Made by a program: the position numbers and the translations under genes. Below the pieces are notes generated by a model, which was given only the letters and a program-made list of their open reading frames with translations, was not told where the DNA came from and searched no databases. This document shows, one piece after another, positions 51,998 through 60,866 of a stretch of 64,000 nucleotides of DNA. How positions within the stretch are numbered: the stretch's first letter is position 1; the number at the start of each line of letters is the position of its first letter. The DNA comes from Hymenobacter rubidus. GTDB lineage: Bacteria > Bacteroidota > Bacteroidia > Cytophagales > Hymenobacteraceae. The stretch covers positions 1-64,000 of the forward strand of contig NZ_JAERQF010000025.1 in assembly GCF_016734815.1 (NCBI RefSeq), read 5' to 3'.

Positions 51998-53308
51998 TCA
52001 ATTGATAAAAGCTCCTGCCAGCAGCGCCACCACGATAATGGCCACGCTTGGCACCTTTTCCCACAGTAGCAGCAGGAAGGTGGTGCCCACCAGCAGCGGG
52101 TTCAGCGGCAGCGTGTCGATGGGACCGAAATGAAATGGCAGGTCCAGCAAGCGGTAAGGCAGCGGGTGGTAGAGCAGGAACGTGGCCGCGCACACCAGCC
52201 CGGCGCTCACGGCGTTGATGCCTTCCAGGGAGGCCTGCACCACCCGGTACTGCCGCAGCCGGTCCCAGAACCGGATGACGAAGAAGATGAGGAAGGTGCC
52301 CGGCAAAAAAATACCCGCCACGCCCACCAGCGCCCCCAGCACCTGCATGCCCGGCCCGCCGGCCGGCCGCATGGCCAGCGCCCCAATGTAGGCCGCCACC
52401 GAAAAATTGGGCCCCGGCATGGCCTGCACCAGCCCCAGCCCCGACAAAAACTCCGTGCCCGTGAGGTAGTGCTTAAATTCCACAAATTCGGCGTAGAGCA
52501 GCGGGGCCAGCACCTGCCCGCCCCCAAACACCAGTGAGCCGTTGCGGTAGAAGTTCTCGAACAGCCGCACCGGCAGCAGCTGGGTATAGTGGCCCAGCAC
52601 GGCCGCCCCGGCCAGCGTGCCCAGCCACAGCACAAAGTTGGCCCATTCGATGCGGAGGGGCTTTTTCTCCTGCACAATGGCGTGCTTGCGGTAGCGCACG
52701 GTGGTCACGGCACCACCGGCCAGCAGCAGCAGCGGTAGCATCCAGGGCAGCTGGAAAAAGTAGGCCAGCATGGCGGCGGCCACCATCAGCCCCACCGAGG
52801 TTTTGGTGTGAATTACTTTTTCGGAAATCTTGTAGGCCGAAAATGCCACGAAACCCACCGCTACCGGCTGCACAAACTGCACCAGCGCCGCCACGCGGGC
52901 CGGGTCGAGGTGGCTGAGGGTGAGGCCGGCCAGCGTCATCAGGGTCACGGCCGGCGTCATCCAGACCAGCAGGGTGAGGTAGGCCAGGTTGGGCCCGCCC
53001 AGCCGGAAACCAATTACGGTAATGGTTTGGGTGGAGGTGGGGCCCGGCAGCAGCGCGCACAGCGCCTGTAGCTCCAGCAGCTCGGCCGCTGTGATGTAGC
53101 GCCGCTTCTCCACCAGCAGCCGGAAAAACATGGCCAAGTGCGCCTGCGGACCGCCAAAGGCCGTGCAGGCCAGCGCGGCCACGTCTTTTAGAAAAATAAT
53201 GCCCCGCACCCGCCGCGTCCGTTTGCCCAATCGCCGCGGGGGGGGCGAGAGCGAAACGGAAGCAGTAGGATGCGGGGAATTATTGGGAACGGAGGCCGGA
53301 GCAGTCAT
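51998..53308 (-). CDS. chrA: chromate transporter, CHR family (two-domain)
   Basis: 436 residues, about 10-12 membrane segments. The signature FGGPQAHLAMFFRL and LLPGPTSTQT appear in the N-terminal half, and a second, degenerate half follows (FVEFKHYLTGTEF, GLVQAMPGPNFSVAAYIG). The family exports chromate across the inner membrane using the proton gradient. Here it may act on a related anion. It is flanked by two family I palindromes. Confidence 0.88.
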   Translation of the reverse strand: MTAPASVPNNSPHPTASVSLSPPPRRLGKRTRRVRGIIFLKDVAALACTAFGGPQAHLAMFFRLLVEKRRYITAAELLELQALCALLPGPTSTQTITVIGFRLGGPNLAYLTLLVWMTPAVTLMTLAGLTLSHLDPARVAALVQFVQPVAVGFVAFSAYKISEKVIHTKTSVGLMVAAAMLAYFFQLPWMLPLLLLAGGAVTTVRYRKHAIVQEKKPLRIEWANFVLWLGTLAGAAVLGHYTQLLPVRLFENFYRNGSLVFGGGQVLAPLLYAEFVEFKHYLTGTEFLSGLGLVQAMPGPNFSVAAYIGALAMRPAGGPGMQVLGALVGVAGIFLPGTFLIFFVIRFWDRLRQYRVVQASLEGINAVSAGLVCAATFLLYHPLPYRLLDLPFHFGPIDTLPLNPLLVGTTFLLLLWEKVPSVAIIVVALLAGAFIN

Positions 53309-53310
53309 AA

Positions 53311-53431
53311 AAAGAACGTCATGCTGAGCGCAGCCGAAACATCTCGCGGGTGGTAGTAACTCAATCGTTCAACAGGTTTGATTACTGCTGCACGCGAGAT
53401 GCTTCGGCTGCGCTCAGCATGACGTTCTTTT
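53311..53431. repeat. palindrome family I, copy G
   Basis: Arms start AAAGAACGTCATGCTGAGCG; loop AGTAACTCAATCGTTCAAC. It lies between the chrA start and the end of the oxygenase gene. Confidence 0.9.
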
Positions 53432-53453
53432 TTATCATTCTACTGCCCGTTCC

Positions 53454-54431
53454 TTATTTTTTCTTCAGGCCCAGTTCAATCAGGCGCTCGTTCAGGAACT
53501 CACCGGCCGTGATGTCAGCCTCCTTCTTGGGGTTGTCGGGCGTCACGCAGTGCTCCAGAGCCGCCAGGCTCATTTCGGAGCGCGGGTGCATGAAGAACGG
53601 AATGCTGAAGCGCGAGGTGTTCATTTTTTCGCGGGGCGGGTTCACCACGCGGTGGATAGTGCTTTTGAGCACGCCGTTGGTGAGGCGCTGGAGCATGTCG
53701 CCCACGTTCACCACAATCTGGTCGGGCAAGGCTGTGATGGGAATCCACTTGCCGTCGCGGCGCTTCACCTGCAGGCCGTCGGCGCTGGCGCCCATCAGCA
53801 GCGTGATGAGGTTGATGTCGCCGTGTTCGGCGGCGCGCACGGCATCGGCGGGCACCGCGTCGGGGTTTTCGATGGGGAAATAATGTATCGGCCGCAAAAT
53901 ACTGTTGCCGTGTTTCACTTTTTCGTCAAAATAATTTTCGGGCAAATGCAAGTACAGGGCAATGGCGCGCAGCACGTCCTGGCCGGCGGCTTCCAGCGTG
54001 CGGTAGGCCGTGAAAGTGCTCTGCTGGAAACCGGGCACTTCTTCGGGCCAGACGTTGGCGGGGTATTCGTTTTTAATCGGGTCTTTTTCGTCTTCTACTT
54101 CCTGGCCCACATGGTAGAATTCCTTCAAATCACCGGTATTTCGGCCCTTTGCGTGCTCTTTTCCCTTGCTAATGTACCCGCGCTGGCCGGCCAGTTCGGG
54201 GTTCTCGTAGCGCTGTTTGGCGTCGTCGGGCAACTGAAAAAAGGCCTGCACATCAGCGTATAGCTGCTTGGTTTGCTCGTCGTTGAGGCCGTGGTTTTTG
54301 AGGGCCACGAAGCCAATATTTTGGTAGGCCTCGCCGAGCTGTTGCACGAAACGGGCCTTGCGCTCGGGGTCGCCGGAACGGAAATCGGCGAGGTCGAGCG
54401 AGGGAATGTGGTCAAGAAGTTGGTCTTGCAT
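53454..54431 (-). CDS. 2-oxoglutarate/Fe(II)-dependent oxygenase (isopenicillin N synthase-like)
   Basis: 325 residues from ATG 54431. IPNS-type fold: GFVALKNHGL near 40-49, the metal triad His203, Asp205 and His260 (EHGDINLITLL, STIHRVV), and the co-substrate Arg274/Ser276 (RFSIPFF). The substrate is unknown; this branch is common in Bacteroidota without assigned chemistry. It stands alone. Confidence 0.88.
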   Translation of the reverse strand: MQDQLLDHIPSLDLADFRSGDPERKARFVQQLGEAYQNIGFVALKNHGLNDEQTKQLYADVQAFFQLPDDAKQRYENPELAGQRGYISKGKEHAKGRNTGDLKEFYHVGQEVEDEKDPIKNEYPANVWPEEVPGFQQSTFTAYRTLEAAGQDVLRAIALYLHLPENYFDEKVKHGNSILRPIHYFPIENPDAVPADAVRAAEHGDINLITLLMGASADGLQVKRRDGKWIPITALPDQIVVNVGDMLQRLTNGVLKSTIHRVVNPPREKMNTSRFSIPFFMHPRSEMSLAALEHCVTPDNPKKEADITAGEFLNERLIELGLKKK

Positions 54432-54585
54432 AAAATTTTTGGGTTTACTTTGAGGCCGGGTATGGCCCGAGGTGGGCAACGCCGCAAGTTAAGCAAAACC
54501 CCGCACCGGGCCTTCGCCGTAAGCGGGCAAGCTCCATAAACCTATGAAATACGCACTACCCTCCCCTTATTTACGCTTCTCTTAC

Positions 54586-55434
54586 ATGAAACGCCCCATT
54601 TGGCTGCTGTGCAGCACGACCCTTACGCTGGCGCTGCTGGCAAGCTGCGAAACCAGCAAGCCCGCCACCGACGTCAGCGCCAACGCTGGCGGCCAAACGG
54701 CCACCGCCGGCCGCACCACCACCAACGGCGAAAGCATGGAGTCGAACGGCATTCGGCTGACGCCCTTCAGCGACTCGCCGAAGTTTCCGGAGGCCCAGCT
54801 CCAGCTGCGCACGCCGGTTTCGGCCTCTACGGTGCCCAGCGGCGAGGTGGCCTTCGACTACCAGGTGAGTAATTTTATCCTCACCAAAATGAGCGGCGGT
54901 CCGCACATGGGCGAAATGGCCAATTCGATGAAGGGCCAGCACATCCACAACATTGTGGATAATGAGCCCTACACGGCCCATTACGAGACGAAATTTACCA
55001 AAGCTATTCCCGATGGCCAGCACGTGGTGCTGTCCTTCCTGTCACGCTCGTACCACGAGAGCCTGAAGCACCGCGGCGCCTACGACCTGCGCATCATCAA
55101 CGTGGGCAATGTCAAGCCGGCCACCACGCCCATCATCAACGTGGGTGCGCCGAACCTGTTCTACAGCCGTCCGAAAGACACGTACTCTGGCGCCGATGCC
55201 AAGCGCATCATGCTGGACTTTTACCTGGTGAACACCACCCTGGAGCCCGGTGGAAACCGCGTGCGCGCCACCATCAACGGCACCGAGTTCATGCTCGACC
55301 GCTGGTTGCCCTACCAGATGGAAGGCTTGCCCGCCGGCGAAAACACGGTGAAACTGGAGCTGGTAGACAGCAGCGGCAACCTGATTCCCGGCCCGTACAA
55401 TTCGGTGACGCGCAAGTTCACGGTTGCGCCCTAA
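54586..55434 (+). CDS. lipoprotein with a phospho-binding-like core, unknown
   Basis: 282 residues from ATG 54586. Lipobox LLASC near residue 20. A Ser/Thr-rich linker leads to a core with the pattern HIHNIVDNEPYTAHY and FLSRSYHESLKHRGAYDLR; metal or ligand binding is possible from the clustered His, but this is not established. A hairpin terminator follows. Confidence 0.62.
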   Translation: MKRPIWLLCSTTLTLALLASCETSKPATDVSANAGGQTATAGRTTTNGESMESNGIRLTPFSDSPKFPEAQLQLRTPVSASTVPSGEVAFDYQVSNFILTKMSGGPHMGEMANSMKGQHIHNIVDNEPYTAHYETKFTKAIPDGQHVVLSFLSRSYHESLKHRGAYDLRIINVGNVKPATTPIINVGAPNLFYSRPKDTYSGADAKRIMLDFYLVNTTLEPGGNRVRATINGTEFMLDRWLPYQMEGLPAGENTVKLELVDSSGNLIPGPYNSVTRKFTVAP

Positions 55435-55494
55435 CGGCTTTTTTAGGCTGCCTGGGCTTATTAGCTAGGTTATTTCTTTGTTAAGCATTTGCAG

Positions 55495-55526
55495 AAGGTC
55501 CCTTGGCTCGCCAAGGGACTTTTTTG
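55495..55526 (+). terminator. intrinsic terminator
   Basis: GTCCCTTGG pairs with CCAAGGGAC around CTCG, followed by TTTTTT. It separates the 54586 gene from mcrB. Confidence 0.88.
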
Positions 55527-55565
55527 CTTGTCCTCGTTTGCTGCTTCGGCGCTACCTTGCCCGTC

Positions 55566-56855
55566 ATGCCCGCCGCTCCATCATTTTCTGCTGCTTCGCT
55601 GCTCACCCGCGAGCAGGTACTACGCGCCCTGCGCCAGATAGCCCGCGAAGGCCGCCCGCTGCCGCCCGGCACCGTGTATGAACTGGTGTACCGGGGCCGC
55701 CGCTACCCACCCCGCGCCGTGGCCGAACTGGCCTACCGCCTGGCCACCGGCAACCCCGCCGCCCAGTGGCCCCGCCCGGCCGGCGCGCCTACCAACGCCC
55801 TGCTCGAAAGTCTGGACTTCACCATTAGCACAAAACGGCCCGTGCTTACATCGGGCTCGGGGCCCGATGGCGACGAAACGGCCCGCCAGCAGGCCGAGGA
55901 CCTGTATACCGGCTTGGCAAAAGATGCCGAAGGCAGCATCTTGCCCACCAAAGCCGCCGAACCTATTGCCGCCTACGCGCCACTGCCTTATTCCCGTGCC
56001 GAGGCACTGGCAGAGCTTTTTATCACGGAAGCCGAGTTGGATGCGGCGCTGGCCGGCCTGCAGCGCCGGCGCAACCTGCTGCTGCAAGGGCCACCGGGCA
56101 CGGGCAAAACGTTTCTGGCGCGGCGCCTGGCGTGGCTGCTGCTGAGCGCGCAGGACGAGCACCGCGTCGAGCTGGTGCAGTTTCACCCCAGCTACGGCTA
56201 CGAGGACTTCATGCTGGGCTTCCGGCCCGATGCCGATGGGCGCTTTCACCTAGAGCCCGGCGTGCTGCCGCTCTTGTGCCAGCGCGCGGCAGCCGACCCT
56301 GACCGGCCCTATTTCCTGCTGATTGACGAGGTAAACCGGGGCAATGTGTCGCGCATTTTTGGCGAGCTGCTGCTGTTGTTGGAGGCCGACAAGCGCGGCC
56401 CGACCCATGCCCTGCGCCTGCCCTACGCCCCACCTGAGGCCCCTAAATTCTTCGTTCCGAATAACCTGTACGTCATCGGCACGCTCAATCTGGCCGACCG
56501 CTCCCTCAGCCCGCTGGATTATGCCCTGCGTCGTCGGTTTGCCTTTGTGGCGCTGGGGCCGCAGTTTGGGGCGCCGCTGCGGGCATTCCTGGCAGCGAGG
56601 AAAGTACCCGATGCACTCATCGAGCAGCTTTGCACCCGCATGGCCGCCCTCAACCAAACCATTGCCGACGACCCAGAGCTAGGCCCGGATTTCGAAATCG
56701 GCCATAGCTACTTCTGCCAGCCACCACCGCAGCCCGAGCAAGCCGCTGAATGGCTGCGCCTGATTCTGGAGCAGGAAATAGGCCCGCTGCTGGCCGACTA
56801 CTGGCGCGAGCAACCGGCCACGGCCGCCGCCCAGTTGCGCAAGCTGCTGGCGTAG
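55566..56855 (+). CDS. mcrB: McrB-type GTP/ATPase with ScoMcrA-like N-terminal domain
   Basis: 429 residues from ATG 55566; the TTG frame upstream overlaps a terminator. About 10-85 resembles the ScoMcrA N-terminal head domain (LLTREQVLRALRQIA, YELVYRGRRYPPRAVAELAYRLATG). The AAA+ motor follows: Walker A GPPGTGKT at 175-182, Walker B LLIDEVNRG at 251-259, the McrB-type GTLNLADRSLSPLDYALRRRF. It drives cleavage with McrC; the N-domain probably recognises modified DNA, a specificity not predictable here. Confidence 0.85.
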   Translation: MPAAPSFSAASLLTREQVLRALRQIAREGRPLPPGTVYELVYRGRRYPPRAVAELAYRLATGNPAAQWPRPAGAPTNALLESLDFTISTKRPVLTSGSGPDGDETARQQAEDLYTGLAKDAEGSILPTKAAEPIAAYAPLPYSRAEALAELFITEAELDAALAGLQRRRNLLLQGPPGTGKTFLARRLAWLLLSAQDEHRVELVQFHPSYGYEDFMLGFRPDADGRFHLEPGVLPLLCQRAAADPDRPYFLLIDEVNRGNVSRIFGELLLLLEADKRGPTHALRLPYAPPEAPKFFVPNNLYVIGTLNLADRSLSPLDYALRRRFAFVALGPQFGAPLRAFLAARKVPDALIEQLCTRMAALNQTIADDPELGPDFEIGHSYFCQPPPQPEQAAEWLRLILEQEIGPLLADYWREQPATAAAQLRKLLA

Positions 56856-56869
56856 CAAATCCTTCATTG

Positions 56870-57139
56870 ATGATTAACCTCATGCTCAACTTTCGAACAG
56901 GATGCATTCTCTTTCTCAATTTAATGGTCGGCGGGTGGCTAGTAAAAGTTAATCTATTTGATGGCAGTAGCGATACAACAGGGTTCTTCACACTACTTAC
57001 CCTTCTTTTTTTGGGTGTGTACGATGTATATGCCTATTTCCTTTATCACCGTTTGCATACGCCTTGCACGGAATCAAAAGCGTTGTTTGTTTCTTTATTA
57101 GCCACACCGCTGTTCATTCTATGGGGCTTGAGTCTTTAG
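56870..57139 (+). CDS. small AT-rich membrane protein between mcrB and mcrC
   Basis: 89 residues from ATG 56870 (a second ATG at 56882 is possible). Three membrane segments (about 8-27, 36-56, 68-88) with a Tyr-rich loop (YDVYAYFLYHRL). The DNA is strikingly AT-rich compared with both mcr genes, which are GC-rich, so it was probably acquired separately. Not recognised. It starts 14 bases after mcrB ends, so it would share the transcript. Role in restriction is unknown. Confidence 0.6.
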   Translation: MINLMLNFRTGCILFLNLMVGGWLVKVNLFDGSSDTTGFFTLLTLLFLGVYDVYAYFLYHRLHTPCTESKALFVSLLATPLFILWGLSL

Positions 57140-57188
57140 TTTTTCACAAAGAGTCTAACGGTTTGAGCCGCGTTCGTGCTTCTGGCTA

Positions 57189-58229
57189 GTGATACCGCTG
57201 CCCACCCTCTATTATTTCCTGTGCTATGCTTGGAACCGGCTGCCCGAGCCGGCCGTGCTGCAAGCCAGCGCAGCCACGCCGTTTCATCGGCCGCTGGGGT
57301 TGCTGGCGCAGGTGCTGCTGCACGGCACGCGCCGTTTGCTGCGCAACAGGCTGCCGCGCACGTTTGAAGCCCGGGAAGCCGAGCTGGCCAGCCTGCGCGG
57401 ACGCATCGAGTGGGCGCCTACGCTCGGACGGGGCTTGTTGGAGCGCGGCCGGGCCGTTTGCACGTTCGATGAGCTGAGCCCGGTTTCGCCCCTGCACCAC
57501 CTGTTGGCCCAAACCCTGGCGGTGCTGGCCCACGCTGCTGATTTACCGCTGGCCTTGCGCCGCGAGCTGAGCCAGATACGGCAGCGGTTTCCGGCAGCGC
57601 TGACTGCCGATGCGGGGGCGGCGCCCACGGCCGCTACGTTTCGGGAGCTGCGGCGGCAGCGGCTGGGCAGCCAGGCCGCCTTTTTGCTGCACGTGTGCGA
57701 GCTGGCGTGGCTGTCGGCCCTGCCTGAGCCGGCGGCCGGCGGCCGCAGCCGCTTCACCGACTTTCGACGCGACGAGGTGCTGATGGCGCGGTTATTCGAG
57801 CAGTTTACGCGCAATTTTTTCCGCCGCGAGCAGCGTCGCTACCGCGTGTACGCCGAAACCATTGCCTGGCAAGCCGAAACCTCGCAGCCCAACGACCTCG
57901 CCCTGCTGCCCACCATGCTCACGGACACGACGCTCGACGCGCCCGACCGTAAAATTATTCTCGACACCAAATACTACGCAACCGCCCTGCGCCCGCGCTA
58001 CGACCGGCAGCGCCTCATTGCACCGCACCTCTACCAACTTTACGCCTACCTGCAAAACCAGCGCCCCGCGCCCGGCCAAGCCCTGGAGGGCATCTTGCTG
58101 TACCCCGCCGCTGCGCAGGCTGTGGACGTGCAGTACACGCTGGGCGGGCACCCCGTGCGGGTGGTTACCCTGAACCTCCTGCAGCCCTGGACGGGCATTG
58201 CCGCCGATTTGCTGCGCCTTGTAGAGTAA
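57189..58229 (+). CDS. mcrC: McrC-type restriction nuclease subunit
   Basis: 346 residues from GTG 57189. N-terminal part is helical with TFDELSPVSPLHHLL. The PD-(D/E)xK nuclease motif is LLPTMLTDTTL (Asp246) followed by KIILDTKYY (Asp259, Lys261), the pattern seen in McrC. The protein binds McrB and makes the cut in modified DNA. Separated from mcrB by the membrane gene. Confidence 0.85.
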   Translation: MIPLPTLYYFLCYAWNRLPEPAVLQASAATPFHRPLGLLAQVLLHGTRRLLRNRLPRTFEAREAELASLRGRIEWAPTLGRGLLERGRAVCTFDELSPVSPLHHLLAQTLAVLAHAADLPLALRRELSQIRQRFPAALTADAGAAPTAATFRELRRQRLGSQAAFLLHVCELAWLSALPEPAAGGRSRFTDFRRDEVLMARLFEQFTRNFFRREQRRYRVYAETIAWQAETSQPNDLALLPTMLTDTTLDAPDRKIILDTKYYATALRPRYDRQRLIAPHLYQLYAYLQNQRPAPGQALEGILLYPAAAQAVDVQYTLGGHPVRVVTLNLLQPWTGIAADLLRLVE

Positions 58230-58283
58230 GTAGCGTTTGCAGCTTTCGTATTCGAAGACGCCGCAACCAACAAGGCCGGGCAC

Positions 58284-58320
58284 AAAAAAATGGCCCGGAC
58301 TTGCGTTCGGGCCATTTTTA
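58284..58320. terminator. bidirectional intrinsic terminator
   Basis: AAATGGCCCG pairs with CGGGCCATTT around a 10-base loop, with A-tract before and T-tract after. Confidence 0.88.
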
Positions 58321-58362
58321 AGAATAGGGAAGGCTGGGTGCTGGCACGAAGCCAGCGGCCAA

Positions 58363-58614
58363 CTACTTCTTCTCTTCGGTGGTCGTGGTGGTGGTGGTGC
58401 CAGCAGCAGGAGCATCCGTGGTAGCGGGAGCAGCAGTAGCGTCAGCAGCAGGAGCAGCCGTGGTGGCAGTGCTGTCGGTGGTGGTGGTAGTCGTAGCCTC
58501 GGTGCCAGCAGCAGGAGTCTCAACAGTGGTTTCTTCGGTCTTCTTCGACTCGCAAGAGGTCAGACCAGCGGTCAGGGCCAGGCCCAGGGCAGCAACTTTA
58601 AACAGGTTAGTCAT
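58363..58614 (-). CDS. small Thr/Ala-rich lipoprotein
   Basis: 83 residues. Lipobox GLTSC near residue 21. The rest is low complexity (TTTTTT runs, PAA repeats), ending TTEEKK. It is probably a surface-exposed or spacer lipoprotein. Function unknown. Divergent from the sigma gene. Confidence 0.62.
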   Translation of the reverse strand: MTNLFKVAALGLALTAGLTSCESKKTEETTVETPAAGTEATTTTTTDSTATTAAPAADATAAPATTDAPAAGTTTTTTTEEKK

Positions 58615-58676
58615 TTTGGGGTAATTTTGAAAATGGGTTAACTTAAAAACGCCCTTTATTCCCCCTTTCTGGAAAG

Positions 58677-58714
58677 GTAACCCGGCCCGGAAAAATATTT
58701 TTTTACCGGGTTAC
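58677..58714. promoter_or_regulatory. inverted repeat in the lipoprotein/sigma-factor divergent spacer
   Basis: GTAACCCGG at 58677-58685 and CCGGGTTAC at 58706-58714, perfect 9-nt arms around a 20-base A/T-rich spacer. Possible operator for autoregulation; inference only. Confidence 0.4.
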
Positions 58715-58748
58715 TTGCGGCCCGTATCTGTATTAACCCCCAAAGTGA

Positions 58749-59357
58749 ATGAGCAGGGGCAATCCAACTTCCTCTTCTTTGACTCCTACTGATGAAGCGC
58801 TGATTTTCGCCATTCGTGGCGGCGATGAGCGGGCTCTGGCCCACCTATACCGGCTGCACTGGCCCATGGTATCGCATTTCGTGCTGCAAAACAGCGGTTC
58901 GGAAGACGATGCCCAGGACGTGTACCAGGAAGGCGTGATGGTGTTTTATGAAAAAGTACGCGACGGCTCCCTCGAGCTGAGCTGCCAGATTAAAACCTAC
59001 CTCTACGCCGTGTGCCGCCGTTTGTGGCTGAAGCGCCTGACCAGCAAAAGCCGCTTCGGCGTGCGCTTGCTGGACGACGAGGAGCACGGCCCGTACCTGA
59101 ACACGGGAGCCGAAGAAGACCTGCTGACCGCCGAGGAACAGGACCGCCGTTTCGCCACCATGAGCGAGGCCCTGAACCACCTCGGCGAGCCCTGCCGCTC
59201 GCTTATAGAAGGCTTCTACCTGCTCGATAAGTCGATGCAGGACCTGACCACCGAATTTGGCTATACCAACGCCGACAATGCCAAGAATCAAAAATATAAG
59301 TGCCTTGTTCGCCTGAAAAAACTATTCTTTTCCCATTATAAAGAAGAGCCTATCTGA
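58749..59357 (+). CDS. ECF-type sigma factor
   Basis: 202 residues. Sigma-70 region 2 is visible (ALAHLYRLHWPMVSHFVLQNSGSEDDAQDVYQEGVMVFYEKV) and region 4 near 140-190 (EPCRSLIEGFYLLDKSMQDLTTEFGY). No signal peptide. It is 81 bases before an anti-sigma-like fusion, so the pair is probably a sigma/anti-sigma unit. Confidence 0.85.
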   Translation: MSRGNPTSSSLTPTDEALIFAIRGGDERALAHLYRLHWPMVSHFVLQNSGSEDDAQDVYQEGVMVFYEKVRDGSLELSCQIKTYLYAVCRRLWLKRLTSKSRFGVRLLDDEEHGPYLNTGAEEDLLTAEEQDRRFATMSEALNHLGEPCRSLIEGFYLLDKSMQDLTTEFGYTNADNAKNQKYKCLVRLKKLFFSHYKEEPI

Positions 59358-59438
59358 TACCCTTGGCTGCGGGCAACCGGCCCGCAGAAGTTCCCCCATC
59401 CGCTTGCCGCTGCTTGCGCCCACCCTGCAGCCTTACCC

Positions 59439-60605
59439 ATGATGACTGAAGCAGATTACTACGCCTTATTTGAAGCCTACGCCCACGGCGAGCTGGCCGG
59501 GCCCGCCCGCGCCAACCTCGAAGCACGCCTGGCCGCGGACCCGGCCCTGGCCCTGCGCTACGCCGACTTTGCCGAGATGACCAGCACGCTGCGGGCCTAT
59601 GGCCAGCGCCAGCAAACCCGGCAGCAGCTCCGCAGCATTCACGCCGCCATGCTGGCTGCCGAAGCGCCGGAACTACTTGCCCAACCCGAAACCAAGCTCA
59701 CCCACACCGTGAACCCGATGCTGCGCATTTCGCGCACCGAGCGCAAGCTGCGCGAGTTCTGGAACGGGCACCGCGCCACGGTGGGCGTGGCTGCTTCGGT
59801 GGCCGTGATGGCGGTGTTTGCTACGCTGCTGGGGTTGGATTTGTGGAAGACTTCTCACCTGCCCACCCCCATGGGCTACCAAGCGCTCCGCCGCGAAGTA
59901 GAGCGAATCAAGAAGAGCCAGAAGGATTTGAAACTGACGCTCAACACGCAACTGGGAAAAGAGACCCTTCCGGCCGTGTCGAGCAAATTCAGCGGTACGG
60001 GCTTCGCCCTCACCTCGGAAGGCTATCTGGTAACCAGCTTCCACGTAATCCAGGGGGCGGACTCGCTGTTGGTGGAGGGCCGCAACAACCAGCACTACCA
60101 CGCCGAGCCGGTGTATTCCGACGTGAAGCACGACTTGGCCATCCTGCGCATTACGGACAAGAAATTCAACGGCTTTGGCCGGTTGCCCTACGCCGTGAAA
60201 TCAGGACAGGCCGATTTGGGCGAACGGGTGTTCACCCTCGGCTACCCGCGCGAGGACGTGGTGTACGGCGAGGGCTCGCTGAGTGCCCGCTCCGGTTTTG
60301 AGGGCGATACCGCGTTTTATCAGGTGAGCATTCCGGTGAACCCGGGCAACTCCGGCGGCCCCTTGCTTGATGAGCGCGGCAACCTGATTGGCGTGGTGAG
60401 CGGCCGGCAGAACGACGCGCAGAGCGCCGCCTTCGCCACCAAGTCGTCGTATCTCGTGCGGCTGGTCGATTCGCTGGCGGCGGCCAAGCCGGCCACCACG
60501 TACCCGTACCACTTGCCGCGCTTTGGGCAGCTAGCCGGTAGCGGGCGCCCCCAGCAGCTGAAGAAGCTGCAGGACTATGTGTTTGTGGTAAAGGTATTTG
60601 AATAA
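59439..60605 (+). CDS. anti-sigma-like membrane protein fused to a trypsin-like (S1C) protease
   Basis: 388 residues. N-terminal cytoplasmic part (about 1-110) has EAYAHGELAGPARANLEARLAADPALAL, typical of Bacteroidota anti-sigma N-domains. One membrane span lies at about 114-134. The periplasmic part is a chymotrypsin-fold protease with the triad His202 (TSFHVIQGA), Asp232 (HDLAILRI) and Ser305 (NPGNSGGPLL), without a PDZ domain. It probably restrains the preceding sigma factor and responds to envelope stress through the protease domain. The fusion is unusual. Confidence 0.85.
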   Translation: MMTEADYYALFEAYAHGELAGPARANLEARLAADPALALRYADFAEMTSTLRAYGQRQQTRQQLRSIHAAMLAAEAPELLAQPETKLTHTVNPMLRISRTERKLREFWNGHRATVGVAASVAVMAVFATLLGLDLWKTSHLPTPMGYQALRREVERIKKSQKDLKLTLNTQLGKETLPAVSSKFSGTGFALTSEGYLVTSFHVIQGADSLLVEGRNNQHYHAEPVYSDVKHDLAILRITDKKFNGFGRLPYAVKSGQADLGERVFTLGYPREDVVYGEGSLSARSGFEGDTAFYQVSIPVNPGNSGGPLLDERGNLIGVVSGRQNDAQSAAFATKSSYLVRLVDSLAAAKPATTYPYHLPRFGQLAGSGRPQQLKKLQDYVFVVKVFE

Positions 60606-60649
60606 GTCAGCCTTTTTGAGCCAGTGCCCGGCACTGCTCAGCTTACGTC

Positions 60650-60686
60650 AAAAGCCTTATTCCTGCGCAGGAATGAGGCTTTTTTG
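60650..60686 (+). terminator. intrinsic terminator
   Basis: AAAAGCCTTATTCCTG pairs with CAGGAATGAGGCTTTTTT, followed by T-run. Confidence 0.85.
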
Positions 60687-60866
60687 CTTGATTTGCACCG
60701 GACTTTATATAGTATATTTACGATATAAAATTCTTTGCTCACCGGTCGTTTGGCAACCGCGCCACCTGTGTTTCTGATAACCTTGAATGCCCGAATACAG
60801 TATCTAGGCCTGGATAAACTGTGTTTGTCTCCTTCTCCTTTTCTCCCCTACAAACCTCCGCACTCC

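Noticed and set aside
57909..57977. McrC nuclease motif seemed to lack the first Asp (LLPTM)
   Set aside because: The Asp is in the following TDTTL (Asp246), which fits the McrC pattern, so the site is probably intact.
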